Below, piece after piece: positions 1 to 9,622 of a stretch of 64,000 nucleotides of DNA (the stretch's first letter is position 1; each line of letters opens with the position of its first letter). The translations under genes were made by a program, and so were the position numbers. The notes below the pieces were generated by a model. It did no database searches. It saw nothing but the letters and a program-made list of their open reading frames with translations, and was not told the origin of the DNA. Origin of the DNA: Methanospirillum hungatei (GTDB lineage: Archaea > Halobacteriota > Methanomicrobia > Methanomicrobiales > Methanospirillaceae); NCBI RefSeq assembly GCF_019263745.1, contig NZ_CP077107.1, positions 744,001 through 808,000 of the forward strand, read 5' to 3'.

Positions 1-499
1 AGGTAATTGCTTCCTGTAATGCACGATCAAATGCCTCACCTCCCAAAAAAAGGTTTGAAACTAAACTTACTGCCTCAAGAATCCCGTCACGACGCTTCAA
101 GGCATTGCGCGTGTTTCTCTGCTGAATGGCATAATTGACTTTATGATTGAGCTCGACAAAGAGAGCTTTTGTCTCGCCACCTTTTTGTATGTAAAAATCA
201 GCTCCGGAATTGATTGCATCAATGATAACTGTTTCTCTGCCTCTGCCGGAAAACAAAATGAAGGGAATATCTTTGTCTATATCACGAACAGCTTTTAAAA
301 AATCAAGTCCGTTCATCTGAGGCATTTCATAATCAGATATTATGCACGAATACGAACCGCTTTTGATTAGATCCAAGGCTACATGTGCAGAGGTTACCGC
401 ATCTACCTTGATTTTCCCATCTTTTTCCAGTAATAATTTTGTTAAATCACAAATAACCGGCTCATCATCTACATGGAGTACTCGGACTTCAGAAATCAC
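1..499 (-). CDS. Response regulator receiver protein, 3' part outside the window
   Basis: My own translation of the reverse strand gives 166 codons open to the window edge. The N-terminus is a CheY-like receiver domain: acidic pair in VDDEP (residues 11-12), phospho-acceptor Asp56 in IISDYEMPQMNG, and the conserved Lys in YIQKGG. After about residue 125 comes a helical linker and the start of a further region (GGEAFDRALQEA), typical of methanogen hybrid proteins that carry PAS or GAF domains and often a kinase after the receiver. I chose the GTG at 499 because it is preceded by a purine-rich GGTCGAGG and no ATG is in frame upstream. It probably relays a sensory signal in the cytoplasm; the output domain cannot be seen. 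Confidence 0.85.
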   Translation of the reverse strand, partial: MISEVRVLHVDDEPVICDLTKLLLEKDGKIKVDAVTSAHVALDLIKSGSYSCIISDYEMPQMNGLDFLKAVRDIDKDIPFILFSGRGRETVIIDAINSGADFYIQKGGETKALFVELNHKVNYAIQQRNTRNALKRRDGILEAVSLVSNLFLGGEAFDRALQEAIT

Positions 500-665
500 G
501 CCTCGACCTGCCCTTACATTTTGACACTGAATTTTCTTAATAGTATCATCTATCTAACTTGTCATACCGCTTCTTCGAAACACATCAGGGCATAGTGGGG
601 GTTGATACCTTCAAATGTCTCCAGAGTTAATCTCTTTATAACGTAGAAATTTATAGGAGATAATT

Positions 666-1217
666 ATGCGGTTATGCTCAACGAATTTGCTCATCACATC
701 CATTCTGCTATTCACCTTAACCGGTATTCTTCCCTGTTATGGGGAAGATATCGGAATGTCAGGTAATTTTACTGAAAATGATTCAGAATTTTTGTTTATG
801 ATGAATCAGTACTGGATCCCGGATCTCTACGAAATAAAAGGCAGAATCGATAATTCTGTCAGTTACACAATTCCGGATATGCTTAACTTATCAGTAGAAT
901 ACGCGAATATCCGTTTGAAAAAGAACCTGAATGAAACGCACTCCTATAATGTATCTCCAGATCTCGTGTATTTAAGATCCGCATACAACCAGACCGTACA
1001 ATCTGAACTCGTGAAATTAAACCTTCTTCCAGCGTTGAATCGATCTGATCCCCAGTATGTAACCAGGGTATCGGGAGTTACCGCACAGTTATCGCTTTAT
1101 GGTGCATGGCTTGAGTACCAGGTAATGCAGCGGTATTCAGTTCAAAACAGAACGTTTCCCGAACTTGCAAAGGTTCCGGCAGATGAATTTTTTAAAATTA
1201 TGGGTAACATGACCTGA
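666..1217 (+). CDS. Exported protein of unknown function
   Basis: A 183-residue protein with a clear signal peptide: a short basic start, a hydrophobic run (LLITSILLFTLTGILP) and a likely cut near CYGED. The mature part is polar with several N-x-S/T sequons, which suits a secreted or surface-attached archaeal protein. I recognise no family. An AGGAGAT ribosome binding site at about 655-661 fixes the ATG start. It stands alone, about 100 bp before the phosphate transport genes and divergent from the response regulator. Confidence 0.7.
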   Translation: MRLCSTNLLITSILLFTLTGILPCYGEDIGMSGNFTENDSEFLFMMNQYWIPDLYEIKGRIDNSVSYTIPDMLNLSVEYANIRLKKNLNETHSYNVSPDLVYLRSAYNQTVQSELVKLNLLPALNRSDPQYVTRVSGVTAQLSLYGAWLEYQVMQRYSVQNRTFPELAKVPADEFFKIMGNMT

Positions 1218-1320
1218 TTGAACCAATGCAGAATAACTCTCTCCTCCCTCTCTTTCAATGGCTATATGATAACGGTGAACAGCCGAATATCTCATATCCT
1301 TTCAGGTACTATCAGAGCAT

Positions 1321-1953
1321 ATGCGAATACGGGACATAATTCTCCCGGAAGATCAATTTTTTCTCCAGGTTTTTCGTGAAATATCTGATAAGACAGTTCA
1401 GGCTTCCGCTCATTTGACCGAACTGGTTTCTGATCTTGAACATAGAACAGGACAGACATGTCAGAAGATTCATCAACTTGAACATGAGTCAGACGAACTT
1501 CTCAGGAAGATTTTTGAGCGACTTGAGGAATCTTTAATAACTCCTCTTGAACCGGATGAGATACACCGGCTTGCCAAGGCACTTGATGATGTTATTGATA
1601 TCATTGACTGGGTAGCTCACCAGATTTGTAATTATCAACTCTCCGGATCATATCCACATCTGGGAAAATTTGCTGAATACATTGCCATTTCATCAATTGA
1701 AATACAAAAGGGGGTTCATCTTCTTGGATCCTGGGATGAGATCAGGGAGATAAAAAACGCCTGTGCTACCATAAACCAGGTCTGGAATAGGTCCAGCGAC
1801 CTGCTATCATCGGCAGTCACGGAACTATTCACCATGCAGGATCCGATTCAGGTGATAAAACTCAAAGATATTTATGAAAACCTGGAAGAGGTGTTACAGG
1901 AATGTAATGATGTCGGTCATGTTTTAAATGAGATCGTGATCAGGCATACCTGA
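1321..1953 (+). CDS. DUF47 family (PhoU-like) phosphate transport accessory protein, copy 1
   Basis: The 210 residues are almost entirely helical, with the DUF47/TIGR00153 pattern: an LPEDQFF start, E-x3-D charged helices (HQLEHESDELLRKI, FERLEESLITPLEPDEI) and the ALDDVIDIIDW segment. DUF47 proteins are distant PhoU relatives encoded next to PiT permeases and are thought to control or assist them. The stop lies 4 bases before the PiT gene at 1958, so the two are co-transcribed. A second DUF47-PiT pair follows directly; similar residues through both copies show tandem duplication followed by divergence. Confidence 0.9.
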   Translation: MRIRDIILPEDQFFLQVFREISDKTVQASAHLTELVSDLEHRTGQTCQKIHQLEHESDELLRKIFERLEESLITPLEPDEIHRLAKALDDVIDIIDWVAHQICNYQLSGSYPHLGKFAEYIAISSIEIQKGVHLLGSWDEIREIKNACATINQVWNRSSDLLSSAVTELFTMQDPIQVIKLKDIYENLEEVLQECNDVGHVLNEIVIRHT

Positions 1954-1957
1954 AATC

Positions 1958-3163
1958 ATGGAATACATCTTTATTATCGGGATATTTCTAGCATTCCTTT
2001 TTAATTTTGTAAATGGTCTGAATGATGCAGGAAATTCTATCGCAACAGTTGTGGCTACCCGAGCTCTTCGACCACTCTATGCCCTTCTCCTTGCCGCAGT
2101 GTGCAATATCGCCGGTCCTTTTTTATTAACGACTGCAATCGCAAAAACCATCGGAACCGGCGTTGTAGTTCCCGGAGCACTGACTCCGGATGTTCTGGTA
2201 GTGGCACTTTTTTGTGGAATTTTTCTTTTAAGTGTATTGACCGCAAAAGGCTTTCCGATTTCTGCAAGCCATGCATTGATCGGATGTATGGTAGGATCTA
2301 CTATCGCAGCCTTTGGCTTTTCAACAGTAATATGGCCTGATTTTGAGATGATTCGAGCAGTTGCACTGGCTGGCTTTTTTGGAGCAGTTTGTGGGAGCCT
2401 GTTTCTCGCGATTATTTTCTGGGCACTGAAAGGATCTGTCCGTCTGGGCATCATAGCTGGTGCTGTCGGCGGTTTTTCTCTCATGATCGTCTCTCTCATG
2501 GCAGCCGGCCTGCTACACGTGAGCGGTCTGCTTGCAATTTTTATCTTTATCATAATTTCACCAACAATCGGCTTTCTTGGGGGTTTTTTCCTTGATATCG
2601 TAGTATCATATATCTTTAGGTTTTCCCATCAATCCGCAAGAAACAAGATCTTCTTTCCTCTCCAGGTTGTTGCTGGAGGAGTCCAGGCAATTGGTCATGG
2701 AGCAAATGACGGGCTCCATGCGGTGGGTATAATCGCTGCGCTCTTCATCGCCGGGGGATTGAGCGAAGGATTTACTGCCCCATTCTGGGTAATGGCAGGA
2801 TCGGCACTTGCTATCGGAGCAGGTACCGTTTTTGGCGGATGGAATGTCATTACAAAAATGGCTAAAGGAATTACCAGAATCCGACCATATCAGGGATTTT
2901 GCGCATCCTCAGCAGGCGGTCTTGTCATTTCCGCTCTTACGATTACTGGTATTCCGACCTCCTCAACCCACATCATTAGTGGATCAATTGTTGGCGTTGG
3001 AGCGACACGAGGCAAAACTGCAGTTGACTGGAAAGTGGTCAGGGACATTGTTACCACCTGGATAGTAACATTTCCTCTTGCAGTATCAGCCTCTGCAATC
3101 CTGTATTTCATATATTCAGGTGTTATGAAGACCAGCCTGTTCATCCTTAACTATATGAGATAA
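1958..3163 (+). CDS. PiT family inorganic phosphate permease, copy 1
   Basis: A 401-residue polytopic membrane protein with the two PiT signature repeats: NGLNDAGNSIATVVATRAL near the N-terminus and GHGANDGLHAVG in the second half, plus the inverted-symmetry motifs PISASHALIG and PTSSTHIISG. PiT transporters carry phosphate, usually as a metal-phosphate complex, driven by H+ or Na+. The ATG at 1958 follows the DUF47 stop by 4 bases. Length and motifs are complete, so the gene looks functional. Confidence 0.93.
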   Translation: MEYIFIIGIFLAFLFNFVNGLNDAGNSIATVVATRALRPLYALLLAAVCNIAGPFLLTTAIAKTIGTGVVVPGALTPDVLVVALFCGIFLLSVLTAKGFPISASHALIGCMVGSTIAAFGFSTVIWPDFEMIRAVALAGFFGAVCGSLFLAIIFWALKGSVRLGIIAGAVGGFSLMIVSLMAAGLLHVSGLLAIFIFIIISPTIGFLGGFFLDIVVSYIFRFSHQSARNKIFFPLQVVAGGVQAIGHGANDGLHAVGIIAALFIAGGLSEGFTAPFWVMAGSALAIGAGTVFGGWNVITKMAKGITRIRPYQGFCASSAGGLVISALTITGIPTSSTHIISGSIVGVGATRGKTAVDWKVVRDIVTTWIVTFPLAVSASAILYFIYSGVMKTSLFILNYMR

Positions 3164-3211
3164 CAGACCGGTGTCTTTTTACGTATAGACGCAATATTTG
3201 TTCCGATTACT

Positions 3212-3841
3212 GTGGGAATTAAGGAATGGTTGGTACCACAGGACAAAGTATTTTTTGACCTTTTTGAACAACTGGCCGGTATTGTGGTGCAGGCGGCTGT
3301 CAAACTGGAACAGATTGTAACGAAAGAAAAAGATCCTGAAACAACCTATAAAGAAATTAAAGATCTGGAACATCAGGGTGATTTGATTACACATGAGATC
3401 TACGAACAGTTAAACCGGACTTTTATCACTCCACTTGATCCAATGGAGATATCCCGGCTCGCTTCAGCTCTGGATGATGTACTGGACTATATCGATGATT
3501 CTGCTGAAAAACTCCTTATCTATGGAATAAAGGATTTTGACAAAACCATGCAAAATTTTGCCCAGTTAATCCGCCTTTCTGCAGTTCAGCTGGAATGTGG
3601 TGTCAAAGGAATCAGGTCGTTTCGGAAAAACAACCCTCTTGAAAGTTGTGGCATTGAGGTTAACCGGCTTGAGAATATGGCAGATGATCTTCTTTCACAG
3701 GCGATACAGCGTCTCTTTGCCCAGGAAGACCCAATGACCACAATAAAATTAAAAGATATTTACGAGTGCCTGGAGACTGCTACTGACAAATGTGAAGATG
3801 TTGTGAACGTGTTATCAGATATCAGTATAAGGCATTCGTGA
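3212..3841 (+). CDS. DUF47 family (PhoU-like) phosphate transport accessory protein, copy 2
   Basis: A 209-residue helical protein paralogous to the one at 1321-1953: LVPQDKVFFDLF matches LPEDQFFLQVF, and ITPLDPMEISRLASALDDVLDYID matches ITPLEPDEIHRLAKALDDVIDIID (compared in short segments). The GTG at 3212 is the best start since it aligns with the paralogue. It overlaps or abuts the second PiT gene, so the pair is translationally coupled. It probably regulates or assists that permease. Confidence 0.9.
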   Translation: MGIKEWLVPQDKVFFDLFEQLAGIVVQAAVKLEQIVTKEKDPETTYKEIKDLEHQGDLITHEIYEQLNRTFITPLDPMEISRLASALDDVLDYIDDSAEKLLIYGIKDFDKTMQNFAQLIRLSAVQLECGVKGIRSFRKNNPLESCGIEVNRLENMADDLLSQAIQRLFAQEDPMTTIKLKDIYECLETATDKCEDVVNVLSDISIRHS

Positions 3842-3846
3842 TTTGT

Positions 3847-5022
3847 ATGGAAGTTATCCTCATCATTGGTATTGCAATTGCTCTCATCTTTAATTTTTTA
3901 AACGGTCTTCATGATGCGGCTAATTCCATTTCTACCATCGTCGCAACAAAGGTCTTAACACCGATACAGGCTGTATGTCTGGCAGCTTTTTTTAACCTCA
4001 TTGGACCGTTATTCTTCACAACTGCAATTGCAAAAACTATAGGAAAAGGAATTATTACACCTGGCTGGCTTACCCTGGAAGTGATAATTGTCGGAATATT
4101 AGTTGCATCATTTTGGATTTATGCAACAGCATATATCGGAATTCCAATATCATCCACCCATGCAATGATTGGAGGTCTGATTGGAACAGCTGTAGCATAT
4201 GGTGGGATAGATGTCGTTATCCTTCCTTCTCTTTCTCTTATCGGTGGTGTTATTCTCTATGGAATAATTGGAGCAATCATCGGAGCGATTTTTCTGACAG
4301 GGCTTGCGAAGATAAAAGATGAACCGGACATCAAAAGCTATCTTGGCATTGGTGGACTTTTCGGGTTTGTATTCACCATCCCCCTGTGTATTATTCTCCA
4401 GGTACTTCCTATAAGCGGACTACTTGGAATCATCCTATTCATCGTCATATCCCCTTCTCTTGGTTTTGCCGGAGCATTCCTCTTTGGATGTCTGACAATA
4501 CGACTCTGTAGAAATCAGGATCAACGATTGATGAACAAAATTTTTAATAAACTTCAGATAGTCTCCGCTTCATTTTACAGTATCGGCCATGGAAGCAATG
4601 ATGCCCAGCATGCTATGGGTATAATCACAGCAATGCTCGTGACCGCCGGTGTTTTATCTGATTTTCAGGTTCCTCTCTGGGTAATCCTGACATCAAGTGC
4701 TGCAATATCACTTGGAACCCTGACCGGGGGATGGAAGATAGTGCAGACTATGGCAAAGCGGATTACCCATCTTCGGCCATACCAGGGATTTTGTGCTGAA
4801 ACCGGAGGAGGACTTGTTCTGTTGTTTGTCACGATTTTTGGTGTCCCGGTGTCAAGCACTCATGCTATTAGCGGATGTATCATGGGTGTTGGCGCAACCC
4901 AGGGAAGTGCGGCAGTTCAATGGTCTATCGTGAGGCAAATTGTAACTGCCTGGATTATTACCATACCACTAACAGCAACATGCGCATATCTGGTGTACAT
5001 GATAATACTCCGGATATGGTAA
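3847..5022 (+). CDS. PiT family inorganic phosphate permease, copy 2
   Basis: About 391 residues, all membrane segments, with PiT signatures NGLHDAANSISTIVATKVL and GHGSNDAQHAMG and the mirrored PISSTHAMIGG and PVSSTHAISG motifs. I prefer the ATG at 3847 because its MEVILIIGIA start lines up with the MEYIFIIGIF start of copy 1; a GTG at 3838 in the same frame overlaps the DUF47 stop and cannot be excluded. It faces the glycosylase gene tail to tail with only 4 bases between the stops. Confidence 0.92.
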   Translation: MEVILIIGIAIALIFNFLNGLHDAANSISTIVATKVLTPIQAVCLAAFFNLIGPLFFTTAIAKTIGKGIITPGWLTLEVIIVGILVASFWIYATAYIGIPISSTHAMIGGLIGTAVAYGGIDVVILPSLSLIGGVILYGIIGAIIGAIFLTGLAKIKDEPDIKSYLGIGGLFGFVFTIPLCIILQVLPISGLLGIILFIVISPSLGFAGAFLFGCLTIRLCRNQDQRLMNKIFNKLQIVSASFYSIGHGSNDAQHAMGIITAMLVTAGVLSDFQVPLWVILTSSAAISLGTLTGGWKIVQTMAKRITHLRPYQGFCAETGGGLVLLFVTIFGVPVSSTHAISGCIMGVGATQGSAAVQWSIVRQIVTAWIITIPLTATCAYLVYMIILRIW

Positions 5023-5026
5023 TTTT

Positions 5027-5890
5027 TTAAAAATCCCTGGTCGCAAATAAAAATTGCTGAGCATATCCTGCATAAGGACCAAAGTATTCCTGACAAAACA
5101 GGGAGAGATCATCATACGAATATCTACCGGTTTTTTGAAATTTTATAATGGGGGCATACTGATGTTCAATGATGGATCGAATCCTTATATCAATGGGGAC
5201 CGCCTCAAGACGCTCAAATGCAAACAAAAGAACACAATCAGCAACCTTTGGACCTACACCAGATAACACCATCAGAGCTCTTTTTGCATCCAGATATGAC
5301 ATTTGTGCAATAGACGGTAAAAAATCCGGATGAGTACTGATGTATTTGGCAGTTTTAATAAGATATGGAGCCCGGTACCCAGCCAGACAATCACGAAGTT
5401 CCTGCTCACTACAAGATGCAAGCACACAGGGATCCGGAAATTTGCATTTTCCTTTACCGCATGAGGTACCGTGCCTGTCCAGGATGAGATTGATGCGTTT
5501 TCCTATCGTCCGGACATTTGAATTTGCTGAACAGATAAAACTGACCAGGCACTCCCAGGGATCCTGCCGTAAAATTCGAAGCCTTTTTGATAGTTCATAC
5601 TGCGTAGAAAAGAAGTTATCCGGTCCGTTTCGGTATGCGAAAATATGTTCCTCTATTGAGGAATGAATCTTTTTCATATCATCATGAAGTCCTAAAAACC
5701 GAAAAAGCGCTGACTCACTAATCCCGGAGTACACGATACCTTCATCATTTTGAATGAGAGAAACAATGCTCCCTTTATGGACTCCGCTCCACATATCACC
5801 GGTTTTTTTCCAGCCAAATATCTGTCCACAAGAAAGAGTAAGATCAAGGTCAAAGAGATCCTGTGACAAAGGAAGGATATGTGTATTCAC
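5027..5890 (-). CDS. ogg: 8-oxoguanine DNA glycosylase/AP lyase, OGG1 type
   Basis: A 287-residue HhH-GPD superfamily enzyme for base excision repair. It has an OGG-type N-terminal domain (DLTLSCGQIFGW), the glycosylase core, and a helix-hairpin-helix with the catalytic lysine K215 in SGVGPKVADC, followed by the essential aspartate D234 in VPIDIRIR. Archaeal and eukaryotic OGG1 share this order. It should remove 8-oxoguanine opposite C and nick the abasic site. The gene is complete and monocistronic, convergent with the PiT gene. Confidence 0.9.
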   Translation of the reverse strand: MNTHILPLSQDLFDLDLTLSCGQIFGWKKTGDMWSGVHKGSIVSLIQNDEGIVYSGISESALFRFLGLHDDMKKIHSSIEEHIFAYRNGPDNFFSTQYELSKRLRILRQDPWECLVSFICSANSNVRTIGKRINLILDRHGTSCGKGKCKFPDPCVLASCSEQELRDCLAGYRAPYLIKTAKYISTHPDFLPSIAQMSYLDAKRALMVLSGVGPKVADCVLLFAFERLEAVPIDIRIRSIIEHQYAPIIKFQKTGRYSYDDLSLFCQEYFGPYAGYAQQFLFATRDF

Positions 5891-5995
5891 AAAAGAGCAT
5901 TTGTCAGGCGTATATGATGAGAATATCTCATCATGACGACAGAAAGAAATATATTTACACAGAAATTTGTATCCAGACGATAAGGAATGGACGAG

Positions 5996-6655
5996 ATGAA
6001 AAAAATATGGTTACTCTGGTTTGGGTGCATTCTTCTATGCTTGTGCACCGGACTTGTATACGGAGAGGAAAATGCCAGTGCAGGAGAGATTACAACTCTT
6101 GCAGAACCTCCTGCTCTGAATATTGACACTGATTATTTAAGCGGTTCAATTGATCTCGTCCAGGGATGGAATTTTATGTCTGTCCCCCGCAGACTTGCTG
6201 ATGACTCAAATACTGCCGCGATTTTTACCGGTCTAGAATCAGCAGGTCATAGTATCTGGACATACAACCAGAAAGATGGTGGGTGGAATGACCTGACTGC
6301 AGATGAAAAAATTCTCCCGCTCGAAGGGTACTGGGTATATTCATCATCACCATCTACGGTAAAATTACAATTTTCCGATGATCCACTCCAGGTCCCACCT
6401 GTTAAGGATATGACAGCCGGTTGGAACATGTTTGGATTTACAGGAAATACTCCTGCTTCAGCACGTGATTCACTTCTTTCCATTCGAAATGCCTGGACAG
6501 AAGTTATCGGGTGGGATCCAGCAGTCCAGCAATTTGAGACCACCATAGTGAATGGCGGATCAAATGAACAGGCAGATTCACGGATGTTGCTCCCAACTCA
6601 CTCCTACTGGGTATATGTAACAGAATCCTGTAGTCTTGCAAGTATCGGAGCATAA
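5996..6655 (+). CDS. Exported protein with two GWN repeats
   Basis: About 219 residues. The signal peptide [23 protein letters not shown] argues for the ATG at 5996, which has AAGGA about 10 bases upstream; an in-frame ATG at 5987 lies too close to that site. The mature part holds two copies of one repeat of about 70 residues: [10 protein letters not shown] to EGYWVYSSS and [10 protein letters not shown] to HSYWVYVTE. Such GWN...YWVY units occur in secreted surface proteins of methanogens; the function is unknown. It ends 13 bases before the enolase start and may share its transcript. Confidence 0.75.
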   Translation: MKKIWLLWFGCILLCLCTGLVYGEENASAGEITTLAEPPALNIDTDYLSGSIDLVQGWNFMSVPRRLADDSNTAAIFTGLESAGHSIWTYNQKDGGWNDLTADEKILPLEGYWVYSSSPSTVKLQFSDDPLQVPPVKDMTAGWNMFGFTGNTPASARDSLLSIRNAWTEVIGWDPAVQQFETTIVNGGSNEQADSRMLLPTHSYWVYVTESCSLASIGA

Positions 6656-6668
6656 TGAGGTTATTCGT

Positions 6669-7934
6669 ATGGTTCAGATTGAGAAAGTAATCGGAAGAGA
6701 AATTATTGATTCCCGTGGAAATCCCACGGTTGAAGTTGACGTAACACTGGTCGGAGGTTATTTTGGAAGGGCAGCTTGTCCATCCGGGGCCTCAACCGGA
6801 ACACATGAAGCAATTGAGAGACGCGATGGAGATTCCCGGTTCCTTGGGAAAGGTGTTCGGAAAGTCGTAGAAGCTATCAATACCGATATCCGGAAAGCAT
6901 TAACCGGAATGGATGGAACAGATCAAGCAGCGGTTGACAATTCCCTGATATCCATTGATGGAACAGAAAATAAAGGACGAATTGGTGCAAATGCTCTTCT
7001 TCCAGTATCAATGGCAGTTGCAAGAGCAGCTGCACAGGCGTTACAGGTTCCCCTGTATGAACACCTGTCAGAACGGAATTATCTTCTTCCGGTTCCCTAT
7101 ATGAACATCTTAAATGGGGGAGCACATGCAAACTGGCAGGGAGCTGATTTCCAAGAGTATATGATTGCTCCTGTTGGAGCCCCGAATTTTCCAGAAGCAG
7201 TCAGGTGGGGCTGTGAAGTTTATCATTCCTTAAAATCGATCCTGAAAAAACAAGGTCTCAGCACTGGTGTCGGCGATGAAGGGGGTTTTGCACCTAAAGT
7301 TCCATCAAACCGGGCTCCACTTGATTTTATCACAGAAGCAATAGAGGCAGCAGGATATAAACCAGGTTCTGATATTGCCCTTGCCCTTGATCCGGCATCA
7401 AGTGAATTTTTCATTGATGGAACATATGAACTAAAAAGTGAAGGGAAAAAACTTTCATCTGAAGAGATGGCAGGATATTACCAGGATCTTACCGCAGCAT
7501 ACCCGGTCATTTCTATCGAAGACGGGCTTGCAGAAGATGACTGGGATGGCTGGATTGCAATGACCAAAGCCATCGGAAAGAAGGTACAACTGGTCGGAGA
7601 TGACCTCTTTGTCACAAACACAAAAAGAATCTCCCGTGGTATATCAGAAAAAGCAGCAAATGCAGTACTTATTAAGCTCAACCAGATTGGAACCATCACA
7701 GAGACCATTGCAGCAGTAACCATGGCACGCAATGCCGGATGGAATTCAATGATATCACACCGAAGCGGTGAAACGGTAGATTCATTTATTGCCGACCTTT
7801 CAGTTAGCCTTGGGACCGGACAAATCAAAACCGGAGCACCATGCAGAGGAGAACGGGTTGAAAAATATAATCAGCTTATCAGAATTCACGAAGAACTCGG
7901 TTCAAAGGCAACCTACGCCGGAAAGAGACGATAA
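6669..7934 (+). CDS. eno: Enolase (phosphopyruvate hydratase)
   Basis: 421 residues interconverting 2-phosphoglycerate and phosphoenolpyruvate in the cytoplasm. Family marks are [14 protein letters not shown] at the N-terminus, the metal ligands in [25 protein letters not shown] and [11 protein letters not shown], and the C-terminal [15 protein letters not shown] and [15 protein letters not shown]. The open frame extends upstream to 6636, but that would overlap the preceding gene; the ATG at 6669 gives the usual [12 protein letters not shown] start and has TGAGGT about 10 bases before it. Confidence 0.97.
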   Translation: MVQIEKVIGREIIDSRGNPTVEVDVTLVGGYFGRAACPSGASTGTHEAIERRDGDSRFLGKGVRKVVEAINTDIRKALTGMDGTDQAAVDNSLISIDGTENKGRIGANALLPVSMAVARAAAQALQVPLYEHLSERNYLLPVPYMNILNGGAHANWQGADFQEYMIAPVGAPNFPEAVRWGCEVYHSLKSILKKQGLSTGVGDEGGFAPKVPSNRAPLDFITEAIEAAGYKPGSDIALALDPASSEFFIDGTYELKSEGKKLSSEEMAGYYQDLTAAYPVISIEDGLAEDDWDGWIAMTKAIGKKVQLVGDDLFVTNTKRISRGISEKAANAVLIKLNQIGTITETIAAVTMARNAGWNSMISHRSGETVDSFIADLSVSLGTGQIKTGAPCRGERVEKYNQLIRIHEELGSKATYAGKRR

Positions 7935-7940
7935 GTCAAG

Positions 7941-8423
7941 TTAATTAATCTCGTTTATCACGTTCCATTTCTCAATTTTTTCCGAAAGCCGCACGGCATG
8001 TGCCGGACTTGAAGAAGGAAGATACCTAGTTGCAATAGAAATATCAGGAAAAAATTTTTTAAATCCTTTTTCTGCCTCACGACCATTTAGAAAAATTACA
8101 TCGATTGTTGGATATTGAGAGATAATCCACCGGATGTCATTTGGTTCTGGGTTTTTAATTCTAATATCTGCACTTCTCTCCCGATCGCAAGAGCTATACA
8201 CATCCCATAAGCCAACATTCCTGGCAAGAATGAGGGAAGTACGTTCTTTATAAGGCAGAGTAAGAGGTATCGAAAATATTGATTCGATAATGTTCCAGAA
8301 CATGTTTCGGGGATTTGCATAATACTCTCCAGCTTTTAGAGACAAAACAGATGGGTAACTCCCTAAAATAAGAATCCGACAACCAGGCGAAATCAGAGGA
8401 GAAAGCCCGCATCCTGATCGCAT
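7941..8423 (-). CDS. Hypoxanthine/uracil-DNA glycosylase-like protein (UDG superfamily, HDG type)
   Basis: 160 residues with the UDG-superfamily motif 1 in the form RILILGSYPSVLS, followed by EYYANPRNMFWNII (residues 33-46). The YYA-NPRN-FW signature is typical of the DNA-deoxyinosine glycosylase group (UDG family 6) known from Methanosarcina. The C-terminal motif SSSPAHAV matches the usual S-P-A/S loop. It probably removes deaminated adenine (hypoxanthine) from DNA. It is convergent with enolase, and the next gene on the same strand ends 14 bases upstream. Confidence 0.8.
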   Translation of the reverse strand: MRSGCGLSPLISPGCRILILGSYPSVLSLKAGEYYANPRNMFWNIIESIFSIPLTLPYKERTSLILARNVGLWDVYSSCDRERSADIRIKNPEPNDIRWIISQYPTIDVIFLNGREAEKGFKKFFPDISIATRYLPSSSPAHAVRLSEKIEKWNVINEIN

Positions 8424-8436
8424 ATTATTACAAAAA

Positions 8437-9480
8437 TCAGGAACAGGTCAGATGTTCCTGAACCTGGATAGATTGAAGACTGGTTTTGAAAGCATTCGCA
8501 ACTGTTGAATTATCCTGTAGTCTCATAGACGTATCATGAAGGGGATTATTATCATTCTTCCATGCTGCATTGAGCCAGATTAGGGCCTTTACCTGTGGCC
8601 ATACTTTTTCTGATAATGGGGAGAGTACATTCGTTACAAATGTGGACGGATCGGCAAACCGGCCCTGCACGTCTGTTCCTGTTATAAGCAGAATGGGTTT
8701 CTGTATCGATCCGTTCTGCAGGGTGTATATGGTAGCATCCAATGTCTCTTTAAATGGTTTCGTTCCAGCCTCAAAGGGTTTTTTTGTTCCAAACAAAGAG
8801 ATCGCTACCAAGTCACAGTATTCATCTCCAGGGTAATACAGGGACATATTATTCCATTCTTCTACAGGCTGGCTTTCTGCATTTACATGATATATCCAGA
8901 TCAGATTCGAAGCCCCCTCTTCTTTCATAATCGTGACGATGTGACGGTACGCATCACGGAAAGAATCCAGACCTTTTTTTTCTCCATTCCAGTATCCGTT
9001 CCAGGGATATCCCCACTGGTTTATCTCAGTCCCGTATTCAATCAGGATTGGCGAGCCAAACGAACGTGCCTCACGAGCCCATGCCCGAAGTTCTCCGTCA
9101 AACTTTCCAAGTGCAATATTATTCAGAGTATAGAGCGGTTCTTTCTGATATGGTGTATCTGTACTTCGCATCATAAGCCGGATATAAGGAACCATCCCCT
9201 CGTTTCGAAGGATTGAAGCACTTTCTGACGGAAATTTCCTATCCGTCATCCATTCATCAGAAAAAACACCAAGTGCCGGATTTTTTCCTGAGGAATCCCT
9301 GAAAGCCTGAATCTCATTAAGAAGAATACTCTCCTCCCCGGATGGTGTTTTTTGTGGGGCAAACACGCCAAGCGCAAGAGAACCATCATCACCAAGACAA
9401 AAACCCGGAGGCAGCCCTGATGTAATCCCACAAATCCCACACACAAACGTCAGAACAACCATCAGTGCTATTCCTCTCAT
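8437..9480 (-). CDS. Exported glycoside hydrolase family 26-like protein
   Basis: 347 residues with a signal peptide (MRGIALMVVLTFVCGICGIT). The mature domain resembles GH26 beta-mannanase TIM barrels: an early LGVFAPQ strand, RLMMRS, a possible acid/base site in SPILIEYGTEINQWGYPW, and later SLFGTKKPFE and ALIWLNAAWKND. It may act on a surface or external polysaccharide; activity is not certain. The frame opens at 9501, but a strong GGAGG (about 9488-9492) lies 8 bases before the ATG at 9480, which also gives the better signal peptide. Confidence 0.75.
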   Translation of the reverse strand: MRGIALMVVLTFVCGICGITSGLPPGFCLGDDGSLALGVFAPQKTPSGEESILLNEIQAFRDSSGKNPALGVFSDEWMTDRKFPSESASILRNEGMVPYIRLMMRSTDTPYQKEPLYTLNNIALGKFDGELRAWAREARSFGSPILIEYGTEINQWGYPWNGYWNGEKKGLDSFRDAYRHIVTIMKEEGASNLIWIYHVNAESQPVEEWNNMSLYYPGDEYCDLVAISLFGTKKPFEAGTKPFKETLDATIYTLQNGSIQKPILLITGTDVQGRFADPSTFVTNVLSPLSEKVWPQVKALIWLNAAWKNDNNPLHDTSMRLQDNSTVANAFKTSLQSIQVQEHLTCS

Positions 9481-9622
9481 CACCGTTCCTCCCCCATACA
9501 TATCTGCACAACTCTTCCGAGGTATTTACATCGTCACGTAAAAAGTCTGTCTCATGTGATCTTATGGTGGAAGAGATATTCGGATCACATTTATGTAGAT
9601 CGTGGTTCATGTCCTGAGACGT

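Noticed and set aside
2077-2553. 158-codon open frame opposite the first PiT gene
   Set aside because: It is the complement of a membrane protein gene with intact motifs and has no family.
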